This document shows positions 55,916 through 64,000 of a DNA stretch of 64,000 bases, in pieces (position 1 is the stretch's first letter; every line of letters begins with the position of its first letter). The notes beneath the pieces were generated by a model, which was not told the origin of the DNA, searched no databases, and saw nothing but the letters and a program-made list of their open reading frames with translations. Both the position numbers and the translations under genes were made by a program. Location of the stretch: NCBI GenBank assembly GCA_044772875.1, contig CP173058.1, positions 3,534,001 to 3,598,000 on the forward strand, written 5' to 3'. The stretch is from Morganella morganii_D (lineage in GTDB: Bacteria > Pseudomonadota > Gammaproteobacteria > Enterobacterales > Enterobacteriaceae).

Positions 55916-56254
55916 ATGTATACAGCTCTCTTAGTCGTTTTCTTACTTGTTGCGATTGCCTTAGTCGGCATGATCTTAATGCAGCAGGGAAAAGGTGCGG
56001 ACATGGGTGCTTCGTTCGGTGCAGGCGCGTCTGCAACACTGTTTGGTTCTTCGGGTTCAGGTAACTTTATGACCCGTACCACAGGCATTTTAGCAACACT
56101 GTTTTTTGTACTGAGTTTAATTCTGGGTAACATGACCAGCAATAAAACCGGTACAGGCAGTAAGTTTGATAATCTCGCTCAGCCGGTGCAGACAGAACAG
56201 AAAACAGATGTTCCCGCAGCACCAGCAGCTCCTAACAGCGATATTCCGCGCTGA
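55916..56254 (+). CDS. secG: Protein-export membrane protein SecG
   Basis: Auxiliary subunit of the SecYEG channel. Two membrane helices (about residues 3-22 and 54-74) surround the conserved QQGKGADMGASFGAGASATLFGSSGSGNFM loop. 112 residues (E. coli 110). The tRNA-Leu gene follows, as leuU does in E. coli, probably in the same transcript. Confidence 0.96.
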   Translation: MYTALLVVFLLVAIALVGMILMQQGKGADMGASFGAGASATLFGSSGSGNFMTRTTGILATLFFVLSLILGNMTSNKTGTGSKFDNLAQPVQTEQKTDVPAAPAAPNSDIPR

Positions 56255-56334
56255 TTGTTGCAAGTCTGAAGTAAAAGTTTTAAACGGGATTGATACACAC
56301 CATCAGTCAGTTCCGTAAAAAAGAGCAGTTCAGT

Positions 56335-56424
56335 GCCGAGGTGGTGAAATTGGTATACACGCTACCTTGAGGTGGTAGTGCCTACAAAACGGGCGTACGG
56401 GTTCAAGTCCCGTCCTCGGCACCA
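56335..56424 (+). tRNA. leuU: tRNA-Leu (anticodon GAG)
   Basis: 90-nt class II tRNA with a long variable arm and encoded CCA. Acceptor stem GCCGAGG/CCTCGGC; anticodon GAG at 56369-56371. Position after secG matches E. coli leuU. Confidence 0.97.
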
Positions 56425-56437
56425 TTTAGTTTCACAC

Positions 56438-56466
56438 TTGCGTTTTGCAGGTGATCAGCGTAGAAT
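56438..56466 (+). promoter_or_regulatory. Promoter of the metY-rimP-nusA operon
   Basis: TTGCGT (56438-56443) and TAGAAT (56461-56466) with a 17-bp spacer, just upstream of the initiator tRNA gene. Confidence 0.75.
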
Positions 56467-56481
56467 TTTTCACGTTTCGAA

Positions 56482-56558
<77 letters not shown>

Positions 56559-56672
56559 CTTCTTATAACAAATCGTTTTTCCAATGTTGATTGTATCAAC
56601 AACTCTTACGTTATCCCTGATTTGGAAAAAAGATTAAGAAGTGTGATGTACACAGGGTCCAGTTGCATAAAG

Positions 56673-56694
56673 CCCCGAAATTTCGGGGTTTTTT
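56673..56694 (+). terminator. First attenuator between metY and rimP
   Basis: CCCCGA/TCGGGG stem with an AATT loop and six T residues. It lies in the leader between metY and rimP and should end most transcripts after the tRNA. Confidence 0.8.
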
Positions 56695-56716
56695 GTTATC
56701 AGACAACAGAGATACT

Positions 56717-56736
56717 GGGCGTTATGCCCTTTTTTT
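56717..56736 (+). terminator. Second attenuator before rimP
   Basis: GGGC/GCCC stem with a GTTAT loop followed by seven T residues, 17 bp before the rimP start. Two tandem terminators ahead of rimP are a known feature of the metY-nusA operon. Confidence 0.7.
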
Positions 56737-56753
56737 ATGTCCCGGGGGTGGTC

Positions 56754-57206
56754 TTGTCCACATTAGAGCAGAAATTAACAGAGATGGTCACTGCACCTGT
56801 CGAAGCACTCGGTTTTGAGCTTGTCGGCGTGGAGTTTATCCGCGGCCGCGTGTCAACACTGCGTATTTTTATTGATAGTGAAGAGGGTATCACTGTTGAT
56901 GATTGCGCGGACGTGAGCCACCAGGTCAGTGCCGTTCTTGATGTTGAAGATCCTATTACAACCGTTTATAACCTTGAGGTTTCGTCTCCGGGTATGGAGC
57001 GTCCGTTATTTACGGCTGAACATTATCAGCGGTTTACCGGTGAGGAAGTCTCACTGACTTTACGAATTGCAATGCAGAACCGTCGCAGATGGCAGGGTAT
57101 TATCAAAGCCGTTGACGGTGAAATGATCACGGTTACAGTGGATGGCAAAGACGAAGTGTTCGCACTTGGCAACATCCAGAAAGCTAACCTGGTACCCCAC
57201 TTTTAA
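56754..57206 (+). CDS. rimP: Ribosome maturation factor RimP
   Basis: Helps early 30S assembly. The TTG at 56754 (MSTLEQKLTEM) is chosen because it matches the E. coli N-terminus, follows GGGGG, and gives 150 residues as in E. coli; the frame is open further upstream, across the attenuators, without homology. LEVSSPGMERPL is the family signature. First protein gene of rimP-nusA-infB-rbfA-truB. Confidence 0.95.
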   Translation: MSTLEQKLTEMVTAPVEALGFELVGVEFIRGRVSTLRIFIDSEEGITVDDCADVSHQVSAVLDVEDPITTVYNLEVSSPGMERPLFTAEHYQRFTGEEVSLTLRIAMQNRRRWQGIIKAVDGEMITVTVDGKDEVFALGNIQKANLVPHF

Positions 57207-57232
57207 TATAAAGTTCAAAAGAGGCAACTAGG

Positions 57233-58744
57233 ATGAATAAAGAAATTCTGGCTGTTGTTGAGGCAGTTTCTAACGAAAAATCGCTTCCTCGTGAGAAAAT
57301 TTTTGAGGCTCTGGAAACTGCGCTGGCAACCGCCACCAAGAAAAAATACGAACAGGAAATTGATGTTCGTGTTGAAATTGACCGTAAATCCGGTGATTTT
57401 GATACCTTCCGCCGTTGGATGGTGGTAGAAGAAGTGACTCAGCCTACCCGTGAAATCACACTGGAAGCAGCTGATTATGAAACGCCGGGCATTCAGTTAG
57501 GCGAATATATCGAAGATCAGATTGAGTCTGTCACCTTCGACCGTATCACCACTCAGACCGCTAAACAGGTTATCGTACAGAAAGTACGTGAAGCCGAACG
57601 TGCGATGGTAGTTGATCAGTTCCGCGAGCAGCAGGGCGAAATCATCACCGGTGTGGTGAAAAAAGTGAACCGCGAAAACATTACCCTGGATCTGGGGAAT
57701 AATGCGGAAGCGGTCATTATGCGCGAAGATATGCTGCCGCGTGAGAACTTCCGTCCGGGTGACCGTATCCGCGGAGTTCTGTATGATGTTCGTCCGGAAG
57801 CCCGTGGTGCACAATTATTTGTGACCCGTTCCCGTCCGGAAATGCTGGTCGAATTATTTAAAATCGAAGTGCCGGAAATCGGTGAAGAGATTATTGAAAT
57901 TAAAGCGGCTGCCCGTGATCCCGGTTCCCGTGCGAAAATCGCGGTAAAAACCAATGACAAACGCATCGACCCTGTCGGGGCATGTGTGGGAATGCGCGGC
58001 GCCCGCGTTCAGGCCGTTTCCGGTGAGCTGGGCGGCGAGCGGATTGATATCGTGTTGTGGGATGACAACCCGGCGCAATTCGTGATTAATGCAATGGCTC
58101 CGGCAGATGTTGCATCCATTGTTGTCGATGAAGACAAATGCACAATGGACGTTGCTGTGGAAAGCAGCAACCTTGCACAGGCCATTGGCCGTAACGGCCA
58201 GAATGTGCGTCTCGCTGCACAACTGCTGAAAAAACATCGTGGTGATGACAAATGGGAACTGAATGTCATGACTGCGGAGGAACTTAACGCGAAACACCAG
58301 GCGGAAGCACATGCTTCCATTGAAACTTTTGTTAAGCATCTCGACATCGATGAAGATTTCGCAACCTTATTAGTGGAAGAAGGTTTCTCCACACTGGAAG
58401 AACTGGCGTATGTGCCGGTCAGCGAACTTCTGGAAATCGACGGCCTCGAAGAGGAAACCGTTGAAGTCCTGCGCGAACGTGCAAAAGCCGCTTTAACAAC
58501 GCTCGAACTGGCACAGAAAGAGAGCCAGTCAGGTACCACACCGGCGGATGATTTGTTAAACCTTGAAGGCATGGACCGCACACTGGCATTCACCCTGGCT
58601 TCCCGTGGTATTTGTACCCTTGAAGATCTCGCAGAGCAGGGTATCGATGACCTCACGGATATCGAAGATCTGAATGATGAGAAAGCAGGTGAGCTCATCA
58701 TGGCAGCGCGTAATATCTGTTGGTTTGGCGACGATGCATCTTAA
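57233..58744 (+). CDS. nusA: Transcription termination/antitermination factor NusA
   Basis: RNA-polymerase-binding factor for pausing, termination and rRNA antitermination. The order is an N-terminal polymerase-binding domain (1-130), S1 (ITGVVKKVNRENITLDLG...), KH1 and KH2 (DPVGACVGMRGARVQAV; AIGRNGQNVRLAAQL), and two acidic repeats (from about 365) that bind RNAP alpha and NusG. 503 residues (E. coli 495). infB follows after 21 bp. Confidence 0.98.
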   Translation: MNKEILAVVEAVSNEKSLPREKIFEALETALATATKKKYEQEIDVRVEIDRKSGDFDTFRRWMVVEEVTQPTREITLEAADYETPGIQLGEYIEDQIESVTFDRITTQTAKQVIVQKVREAERAMVVDQFREQQGEIITGVVKKVNRENITLDLGNNAEAVIMREDMLPRENFRPGDRIRGVLYDVRPEARGAQLFVTRSRPEMLVELFKIEVPEIGEEIIEIKAAARDPGSRAKIAVKTNDKRIDPVGACVGMRGARVQAVSGELGGERIDIVLWDDNPAQFVINAMAPADVASIVVDEDKCTMDVAVESSNLAQAIGRNGQNVRLAAQLLKKHRGDDKWELNVMTAEELNAKHQAEAHASIETFVKHLDIDEDFATLLVEEGFSTLEELAYVPVSELLEIDGLEEETVEVLRERAKAALTTLELAQKESQSGTTPADDLLNLEGMDRTLAFTLASRGICTLEDLAEQGIDDLTDIEDLNDEKAGELIMAARNICWFGDDAS

Positions 58745-58765
58745 TTTGTAGCGGGAAGGAGCAGC

Positions 58766-61498
58766 ATGACAGAATCGGTAAAATCACTGGCAGACGAAAT
58801 TCAGACTTCCGTAGAACGCCTGGTACAGCAGTTTGCTGATGCCGGCATCAGCAAAACGGCGTCTGATAACGTTTCCCAGCAAGAAAAAGAGGCCCTGCTG
58901 GCCCATCTGAACCGCGAACAAGGCGGGACAAGTCAGCCGGGTAAATTAACACTTCAGCGCAAAACTCGCAGTACGCTGAGTGTTCCGGTAACCGGTGGTA
59001 AGAGCAAATCGGTTAATATTGAAGTCCGCAAAAAACGCACATATGTAAACCGCGATGCCGCTGAACTGGCAAAAGCCGCGGAAGAGCAGTCACAGCGTGA
59101 AGCGGAAGAGCAGGCAAGACGCGAAGCTGAAGAGCAGGCCCATCGTGAAGCCGAAGAAAAAGCCAGACAAGAGGCGCAAGCCAAACGTGAGGCTGAAGAA
59201 AAGGCAAAACGCGAAGCGGCAGCAGCGAAGGCAACTGAACAAGCGGCAGAACCGGCTAAGCGTGAAGCAGCGGAAAAGAATAACGTGAAAGAAAATAAAG
59301 CGAAATCAGCCCCGGCTGATACCAGGGAAAACAGCGAAAAAGTGCGCCGCGAAGCCGAAGCCGCTGAAATCAAACGCAAAGCTGAAGAAGAACAGCAGCG
59401 CAAACTTGAAGCTGAAGTAAAACGTGCAGCAGAAGAAGCGCGCCGTCTGGCCGAAGAAAACGGCGAGAAATGGTCTGCTCCTGTCAGCGAAGAGACAGAA
59501 AGCGCGGACTATCACACCACTACCTCTGCTCACGCCCGTGAAGCGGAAGATGAAAGTGATGCGAAAGTTGAAGGCGATAACCGCGGCCGCGGCCGTGGCG
59601 CGAAAAACGTCCGCCAGAAGAAAAACAACCGTCACTCTGAGAAAGCCGATCGCGAAGAAGCCCGTGCGCAACTGCCGCGCGGTAAGAAACAGCGTAAAGG
59701 CAGCTCACTGCAACAGAGCTTTAACAAGCCGGTTGCAGCAGTTACCCGTGATGTGGTTATCGGTGAAACCATCACTGTTGGTGAGTTAGCCAACAAGATG
59801 GCGGTGAAAGGTTCCCAGGTTATTAAAACCATGATGAAGATGGGCGCAATGGCGACTATCAACCAGGTGATTGACCAGGAAACCGCACAGCTGGTTGCCG
59901 AGGAAATGGGTCACAAAGTTATCCTGCGCCGTGAGAACGAGCTGGAAGAAGCGATTCTGAACGACCGTGACATGGGCGAATCACAGGCTGAGCCGCGCGC
60001 ACCGGTCGTGACCATCATGGGTCACGTTGACCACGGTAAAACCTCATTACTGGACTATATCCGTTCCACCAAAGTTGCTTCCGGCGAAGCGGGCGGTATT
60101 ACCCAGCATATCGGTGCATACCATGTTACCACCGATAAAGGCGCTATCACGTTCCTGGATACTCCGGGGCACGCTGCGTTTACCTCTATGCGTGCCCGTG
60201 GTGCGCAGGCAACTGATATCGTTGTTCTGGTGGTTGCGGCAGATGATGGCGTGATGCCGCAGACTATCGAAGCTATCCAGCATGCGAAAGCAGCGGGTGT
60301 GCCGGTTGTGGTTGCGGTGAACAAAATTGATAAACCGGAAGCTGATCCGGATCGCGTGCGTAATGAACTGTCTCAGTACGGCATCCTCTCTGAAGAGTGG
60401 GGCGGTGAGACTCAGTTCATCAGTGTTTCCGCGAAGAAAGGTATCGGTATCGACGATCTGCTCGACGCTATCCTGCTGCAGGCTGAAGTTCTCGAACTGA
60501 AAGCAGTGCGTGCCGGTATGGCAAGCGGTGTGGTTATCGAATCTTACCTCGATAAAGGCCGTGGTCCGGTTGCGACTATCCTGGTACAGAGCGGTACACT
60601 GAACAAAGGCGATATCGTGCTGTGCGGCTTTGAATACGGTCGTATTCGTGCGATGCGTAACGAACTGGGTAAAGATATCACCGAAGCGGGTCCGTCCATG
60701 CCGGTGGAGATCCTCGGTCTGTCCAACGTACCGTCTGCCGGTGACGAAGCAACAGTTGTCCGTGATGAGAAGAAAGCCCGTGAAGTGGCACTCTATCGTC
60801 AGGGTAAATTCCGTGATGTGAAACTGGCACGCCAGCAGAAATCCAAACTGGAAAACATGTTTGCCAACATGGAAAGCGGTAAAGTTTCTGAACTGAACAT
60901 CGTTCTGAAAACGGATGTACAGGGTACCTGTGAAGCCATCACTGATTCACTGATGAAACTGTCGACTGATGAAGTCAAAGTGAAAATCATCGGTTCCGGT
61001 GTGGGTGGTATCACTGAAACTGACGCCACACTGGCTGCGGCATCAAACGCAATCATCCTCGGCTTCAACGTCCGTGCGGATGCTTCTGCGCGTCGTGTGA
61101 TTGAAAGTGAGAGCGTGGATCTGCGTTACTACTCCGTTATCTACAGCCTGATCGATGAAATCAAACAGGCAATGAGCGGGATGCTGGAACCTGAGTACAA
61201 ACAGGAAATCATGGGTCTGGCAGAAGTCCGTGATGTGTTCCGTTCACCGAAATTCGGAGCAATCGCCGGCTGTATGGTGACTGAAGGGACTATCAAACGT
61301 AACAACCCTATCCGCGTTCTGCGTGACAACGTGGTTATCTATGAAGGTGAGCTGGAATCTCTGCGCCGCTTCAAAGATGACGTTGCTGAAGTGCGTAACG
61401 GGATGGAATGTGGTATCGGTGTCAAGAACTACAATGATGTCCGCCCGGGCGACATGATTGAAGTCTTCCAGGTGGTTGAAGTTAAACGTACTATCTGA
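58766..61498 (+). CDS. infB: Translation initiation factor IF-2
   Basis: GTPase that brings initiator tRNA to the 30S subunit. An N-terminal conserved domain is followed by a long charged Glu/Lys/Arg/Ala-rich region (about residues 95-290), a second IF2N domain, the GTPase (GHVDHGKTSLLD, DTPGH, NKID), and the C-terminal beta-barrels. 910 residues (E. coli 890), the difference being in the charged region. A GTG at 59285 (codon 174) could be the start of a short form like E. coli IF2-2. Confidence 0.98.
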   Translation: MTESVKSLADEIQTSVERLVQQFADAGISKTASDNVSQQEKEALLAHLNREQGGTSQPGKLTLQRKTRSTLSVPVTGGKSKSVNIEVRKKRTYVNRDAAELAKAAEEQSQREAEEQARREAEEQAHREAEEKARQEAQAKREAEEKAKREAAAAKATEQAAEPAKREAAEKNNVKENKAKSAPADTRENSEKVRREAEAAEIKRKAEEEQQRKLEAEVKRAAEEARRLAEENGEKWSAPVSEETESADYHTTTSAHAREAEDESDAKVEGDNRGRGRGAKNVRQKKNNRHSEKADREEARAQLPRGKKQRKGSSLQQSFNKPVAAVTRDVVIGETITVGELANKMAVKGSQVIKTMMKMGAMATINQVIDQETAQLVAEEMGHKVILRRENELEEAILNDRDMGESQAEPRAPVVTIMGHVDHGKTSLLDYIRSTKVASGEAGGITQHIGAYHVTTDKGAITFLDTPGHAAFTSMRARGAQATDIVVLVVAADDGVMPQTIEAIQHAKAAGVPVVVAVNKIDKPEADPDRVRNELSQYGILSEEWGGETQFISVSAKKGIGIDDLLDAILLQAEVLELKAVRAGMASGVVIESYLDKGRGPVATILVQSGTLNKGDIVLCGFEYGRIRAMRNELGKDITEAGPSMPVEILGLSNVPSAGDEATVVRDEKKAREVALYRQGKFRDVKLARQQKSKLENMFANMESGKVSELNIVLKTDVQGTCEAITDSLMKLSTDEVKVKIIGSGVGGITETDATLAAASNAIILGFNVRADASARRVIESESVDLRYYSVIYSLIDEIKQAMSGMLEPEYKQEIMGLAEVRDVFRSPKFGAIAGCMVTEGTIKRNNPIRVLRDNVVIYEGELESLRRFKDDVAEVRNGMECGIGVKNYNDVRPGDMIEVFQVVEVKRTI

Positions 61499-61502
61499 TT
61501 AC

Positions 61503-61530
61503 CTGACGGTATGACATAACATGATATAAT
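61503..61530 (+). promoter_or_regulatory. Candidate promoter upstream of rbfA
   Basis: CTGACG (61503-61508) and a perfect TATAAT (61525-61530) with a 16-bp spacer, in the 72-bp gap between infB and rbfA. Confidence 0.45.
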
Positions 61531-61531
61531 T

Positions 61532-61550
61532 GGGGGGCTTATGGCCCCCC
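61532..61550 (+). other. G+C-rich hairpin before rbfA
   Basis: GGGGGGC/GCCCCCC stem with a TTATG loop, nine bases before the rbfA ribosome-binding site (GGAGAG). It has no T run. It may stabilise the rbfA-truB mRNA or slow ribosomes at rbfA. Confidence 0.5.
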
Positions 61551-61570
61551 GAATTTTCAGGAGAGAAACT

Positions 61571-61981
61571 ATGGCGAGAGAATTCAGCCGTACTCAGCGC
61601 GTTTCACAGGAAATTCAGAAAGAAATTGCGATTATCCTGCAGCGTGAAATTAAAGATCCCCGTGTGGGTATGGCAACCGTATCGGGTGTGGATTTATCCC
61701 GCGATATGGCCTATGCCACGGTATTTGTGACCTTTCTGAACTTTATGGATGAAGACCATAATTCGGAGCAGGTAAAAACGGGCATCAAAGTGTTAAATGA
61801 TATTTCCGGTTACATTCGTTCCCTGCTGGGGAAAGAGATGCGTTTGCGCATTATTCCGGAACTCAAATTTGAATATGACAGTTCTCTGGTCGAAGGGATG
61901 CGTATGTCCAATCTCGTGTCTGATGTTATCAAACACGATCAGGATATGCGTAAATCTGCGGATGACAAAGAGGATAATTGA
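61571..61981 (+). CDS. rbfA: Ribosome-binding factor A
   Basis: KH-fold 30S maturation and cold-shock factor. The ATG at 61571 (MAREFSRTQRVSQEIQKEIA) follows AGGAGAG and gives 136 residues (E. coli 133); an in-frame ATG at 61541 lies inside the hairpin. The stop overlaps the truB start by one base (TGATG). Confidence 0.97.
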   Translation: MAREFSRTQRVSQEIQKEIAIILQREIKDPRVGMATVSGVDLSRDMAYATVFVTFLNFMDEDHNSEQVKTGIKVLNDISGYIRSLLGKEMRLRIIPELKFEYDSSLVEGMRMSNLVSDVIKHDQDMRKSADDKEDN

Positions 61982-62921
61982 TGGCACGCCGTCGTCGTGG
62001 CCGTGAAATCAACGGCATTGTACTGCTGGATAAACCGCAGGACATTTCATCCAATGATGCATTGCAGAAGGTCCGCCGTCTGTTTAATGCCAGCAAAGCC
62101 GGTCACACCGGTGCGCTGGATCCGCTGGCGACCGGTATGCTGCCGGTCTGCCTCGGTGAAGCGACCAAGTTTTCACAGTTCCTGCTGGATTCCGACAAAC
62201 GTTATCGTGTGATTGCCCGCCTGGGACAGCGTACAGATACCTCAGACTCGCATGGTGAGGTGATCAGTGTGCGCCCACATTCACTGCAGAACAGCTTGCG
62301 GTTGCCCTGGAGTCATTCAGGGGCGATACCCTGCAGGTGCCGTCCATGTATTCCGCACTCAAGCATCAGGGACGTCCGCTGTACGAATATGCCCGCAAAG
62401 GTATCACCATAGAGCGGGAAGCCCGCCCGATCACGGTGTATGAACTGCTGTTTATCCGCCATGAGGGGGATGAGCTGGAGCTGGAAATTCACTGCTCGAA
62501 AGGCACCTATATCCGCACTATCATTGATGATCTCGGTGAGAAACTCGGCTGCGGGGCACATGTGATTATGCTGCGCCGGTTGCAGGTGGCCACTTATCCG
62601 TCAGAACGGATGGTGACGCTGGAGCAGCTTCAGGAAATGCGCCGGGTGGCGGATGAATCAGAAACACCGCTTGAAACCGCACTGGATCCGCTGTTACTGC
62701 CGATGGATACCGCGGTGTCACATTTCCCCCGGGTGAACCTGACGGATGTGACCGCCGGGTATTTTAAACAGGGGCAGCCGGTACGGGCGCCGCACGACCT
62801 GGCACCGCAGACATTAACCCGCGTAACGCAGGGTGATGACGCGCATTTTATCGGTCTGGCTGTCATCAGTGATGACGGGCTGGTGGCACCGCGCCGTCTT
62901 GTTGTGGAATACACGGAATAA
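61981..62921 (+). pseudogene. truB: tRNA pseudouridine-55 synthase TruB, frameshifted
   Basis: Enzyme that makes pseudouridine 55 in tRNA. The first part, with the catalytic Asp motif HTGALDPLATGMLP, is in frame from 61981 to about 62274 and then diverges from the family. From about 62277 the conserved sequence resumes one frame over (TFTAEQLAVALESFRGD, then PSMYSALKHQG) and runs to 62921. At the break the sequence is CGCCCACATTC; one base (or four) is missing relative to an intact gene. All neighbouring genes are intact, so a sequencing or assembly error is at least as likely as a real mutation. Confidence 0.85.
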
Positions 62922-62934
62922 GCACCGCCGCATC

Positions 62935-62963
62935 TTGCGTTCAGGGCGCAGGCGGCGTAGAAT
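62935..62963 (+). promoter_or_regulatory. Promoter of rpsO
   Basis: TTGCGT (62935-62940) and TAGAAT (62958-62963) with a 17-bp spacer, about 80 bp before rpsO. Confidence 0.75.
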
Positions 62964-63042
62964 AACGCGGCAATTTCCTTGAGATGCTGAATTAGAGATC
63001 GGCACTCATTTTCATCAATCAAAGTATATTTGGAGTTCTATT

Positions 63043-63312
63043 ATGTCTCTAAGCACTGAAGCAAAAGCGAAAATTGTCGCTGATTTCGGTCGTGGCGAAA
63101 ACGACACCGGTTCAAGCGAAGTTCAGATCGCGCTGCTGACTGCACAGATCAACCACCTGCAGGGTCACTTTGCAGAGCACAAAAAAGATCACCACAGCCG
63201 TCGTGGTCTGCTGCGCATGGTTGCTCAGCGTCGTAAGCTCCTGAACTATCTGAAAGGCAAAGATTTAGCAAGCTATACCTCAATTCTTGAGCGTCTGGGC
63301 CTGCGTCGCTAA
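63043..63312 (+). CDS. rpsO: 30S ribosomal protein S15
   Basis: 89 residues, as in E. coli. Early 16S-binding protein with the helical fold; GENDTGSSEVQIALLTAQINHLQGHFAEHKKDHHSRRGLL is diagnostic. E. coli S15 represses its own mRNA through a leader pseudoknot. The 80-nt leader here has room for one, but it was not folded. pnp follows. Confidence 0.99.
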   Translation: MSLSTEAKAKIVADFGRGENDTGSSEVQIALLTAQINHLQGHFAEHKKDHHSRRGLLRMVAQRRKLLNYLKGKDLASYTSILERLGLRR

Positions 63313-63331
63313 TTCAGACAAGTTTCAGTGG

Positions 63332-63355
63332 AAAGGGGCCGACGGCCCCTTTTCT
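63332..63355 (+). terminator. rpsO terminator
   Basis: A perfect 9-bp stem AAAGGGGCC/GGCCCCTTT with a 3-nt loop and a TTCTT tail, 20 bp after rpsO. Confidence 0.85.
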
Positions 63356-63417
63356 TCTGAATGCGGCATATTGAGCTGTTGCCGCAATAATAACGATTCT
63401 TCGGTACAGCTATTCGC

Positions 63418-63468
63418 GCGGCTAATGAGAGCATTTTCCGGCAGAAGGAAAAGGTTGTCATTAGTCGC
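63418..63468 (+). promoter_or_regulatory. pnp leader hairpin (probable RNase III processing site)
   Basis: GCGGCTAATGA (63418-63428) pairs with TCATTAGTCGC (63458-63468) at 10 of 11 positions, and an inner TTTTCC/GGAAAA extends the stem. In E. coli RNase III cuts a long hairpin in the pnp leader, which lets PNPase destroy its own mRNA. Position and shape agree. Confidence 0.65.
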
Positions 63469-63538
63469 GAGGATGTATCTGAAGGAACCATTTCACTACT
63501 TACCCCTGCCGGGGTGAGAGACCCAGAAGGATATTATT

Positions 63539-64000
63539 TTGTTAAATCCGACAATCCGTAAATTCCAGTATGGTCAGCACACTGTCACTATTGAAACCGG
63601 CATGATGGCCCGTCAGGCGACAGCAGCTGTAATGGTTAACATGGACGACACCGCGGTATTCGTTACCGTTGTCGGCCAGAAAAAAATGAAACCGGGCCAG
63701 GATTTCTTTCCGCTGACCGTAAACTATCAGGAGCGTACTTACGCTGCCGGCCGTATTCCGGGGAGCTTCTTCCGCCGTGAAGGCCGTCCGGGCGAAGGTG
63801 AAACCCTGATCGCGCGTCTGATTGACCGTCCGTTACGTCCGCTGTTTCCTGAAGGTTTCCTGAACGAAGTTCAGATCATCGCAACTGTGGTATCTGTGAA
63901 CCCGCAGGTTAACCCTGATATCGTGGCAATGATTGGTGCCTCTGCTGCGCTGGCACTGTCCGGTATTCCGTTCAACGGGCCGATTGGTGCTGCACGTGTT
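63539..64000 (+). CDS. pnp: Polyribonucleotide nucleotidyltransferase (5' part)
   Basis: Phosphorolytic 3'-5' exoribonuclease of the degradosome. The first 154 residues, the start of the first RNase PH domain, are visible (MLNPTIRKFQYGQHTVTIETG, then RRSEGRP-like FFRREGRPGEGETLIARLIDRPLRPLFPEGF). It starts with TTG at 63539, after AGAAGGA. The gene runs off the right edge. Confidence 0.97.
   Translation, partial: MLNPTIRKFQYGQHTVTIETGMMARQATAAVMVNMDDTAVFVTVVGQKKMKPGQDFFPLTVNYQERTYAAGRIPGSFFRREGRPGEGETLIARLIDRPLRPLFPEGFLNEVQIIATVVSVNPQVNPDIVAMIGASAALALSGIPFNGPIGAARV

Overview
The window is a stretch of core chromosome from a gammaproteobacterium of the order Enterobacterales. Protein sequences, gene order and the moderate G+C content (clearly above that of Proteus) fit Morganella best (family Morganellaceae). 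This assignment comes from reading the sequence, not from a database search. No prophage, insertion sequence, CRISPR array, defence island or new multi-gene system was found. The interesting material is small: regulatory DNA, two frameshifted genes, a Mu-derived pair of regulators and local gene loss.

Layout. (1) 1-2406: the 3' end of yigL, the amino-acid transporter dlsT (yhaO), and a gene-poor 0.6 kb stretch with a Fur-like box, a 16-bp palindrome and a frameshifted DUF3761-like gene. (2) 2409-8584: psd-mscM and rsgA on the minus strand, orn on the plus strand. (3) 8712-9789: three tandem glycine tRNA genes, then a cluster of five DnaA boxes with a consensus IHF site, the counterpart of the E. 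coli datA locus. (4) 9790-26932: queG, tsaE-amiB-mutL-miaA-hfq-hflX-hflK-hflC, purA, nsrR-rnr-rlmB and the ribosomal operon rpsF-priB-rpsR-rplI. (5) 27008-41391: ytfB, fklB, cysQ, ytfK, paeA (ytfL), msrA, tamA-tamB-ytfP, ppa, fbp and mpl, a shortened version of the E. coli 95-96 min region. (6) 41456-45652: argR and mdh, then sfsB and a YfeC-like gene (relatives of phage Mu Ner and of the MuA N-terminus), then ispB. (7) 45809-64000: rplU-rpmA, obgE, dacB, greA, yhbY, rlmE-ftsH, folP-glmM, secG, tRNA-Leu, initiator tRNA-Met, rimP-nusA-infB-rbfA-truB, rpsO and the 5' part of pnp.

How the genes work together. Most serve translation and RNA metabolism (ribosomal proteins, IF2, NusA, RimP, RbfA, ObgE, RsgA, RNase R, Orn, PNPase, Hfq, tRNA and rRNA modification enzymes). 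The rest serve envelope building and quality control (Psd, MscM, AmiB, DacB, GlmM, Mpl, IspB, TamA/TamB, SecG, FtsH with HflK/HflC) and central metabolism (PurA, Fbp, Mdh, Ppa, FolP, CysQ). Compared with E. coli, blocks from about 94-96 min and about 69-73 min are joined at mpl/argR and mdh/sfsB. Several E. coli neighbours are missing locally: nnr, yjeT, cycA to cpdB, ytfQRT-yjfF, yhbE and argG.

Most worth a second look: the datA-like cluster (9508-9766), the Mu-derived regulator pair with three repeated motifs (43406-44640), the frameshift in truB (about 62275), the frameshift in the DUF3761-like gene (about 2237-2242), a 14/15 ArcA box in the argR-mdh intergenic region, and several unexplained perfect palindromes.
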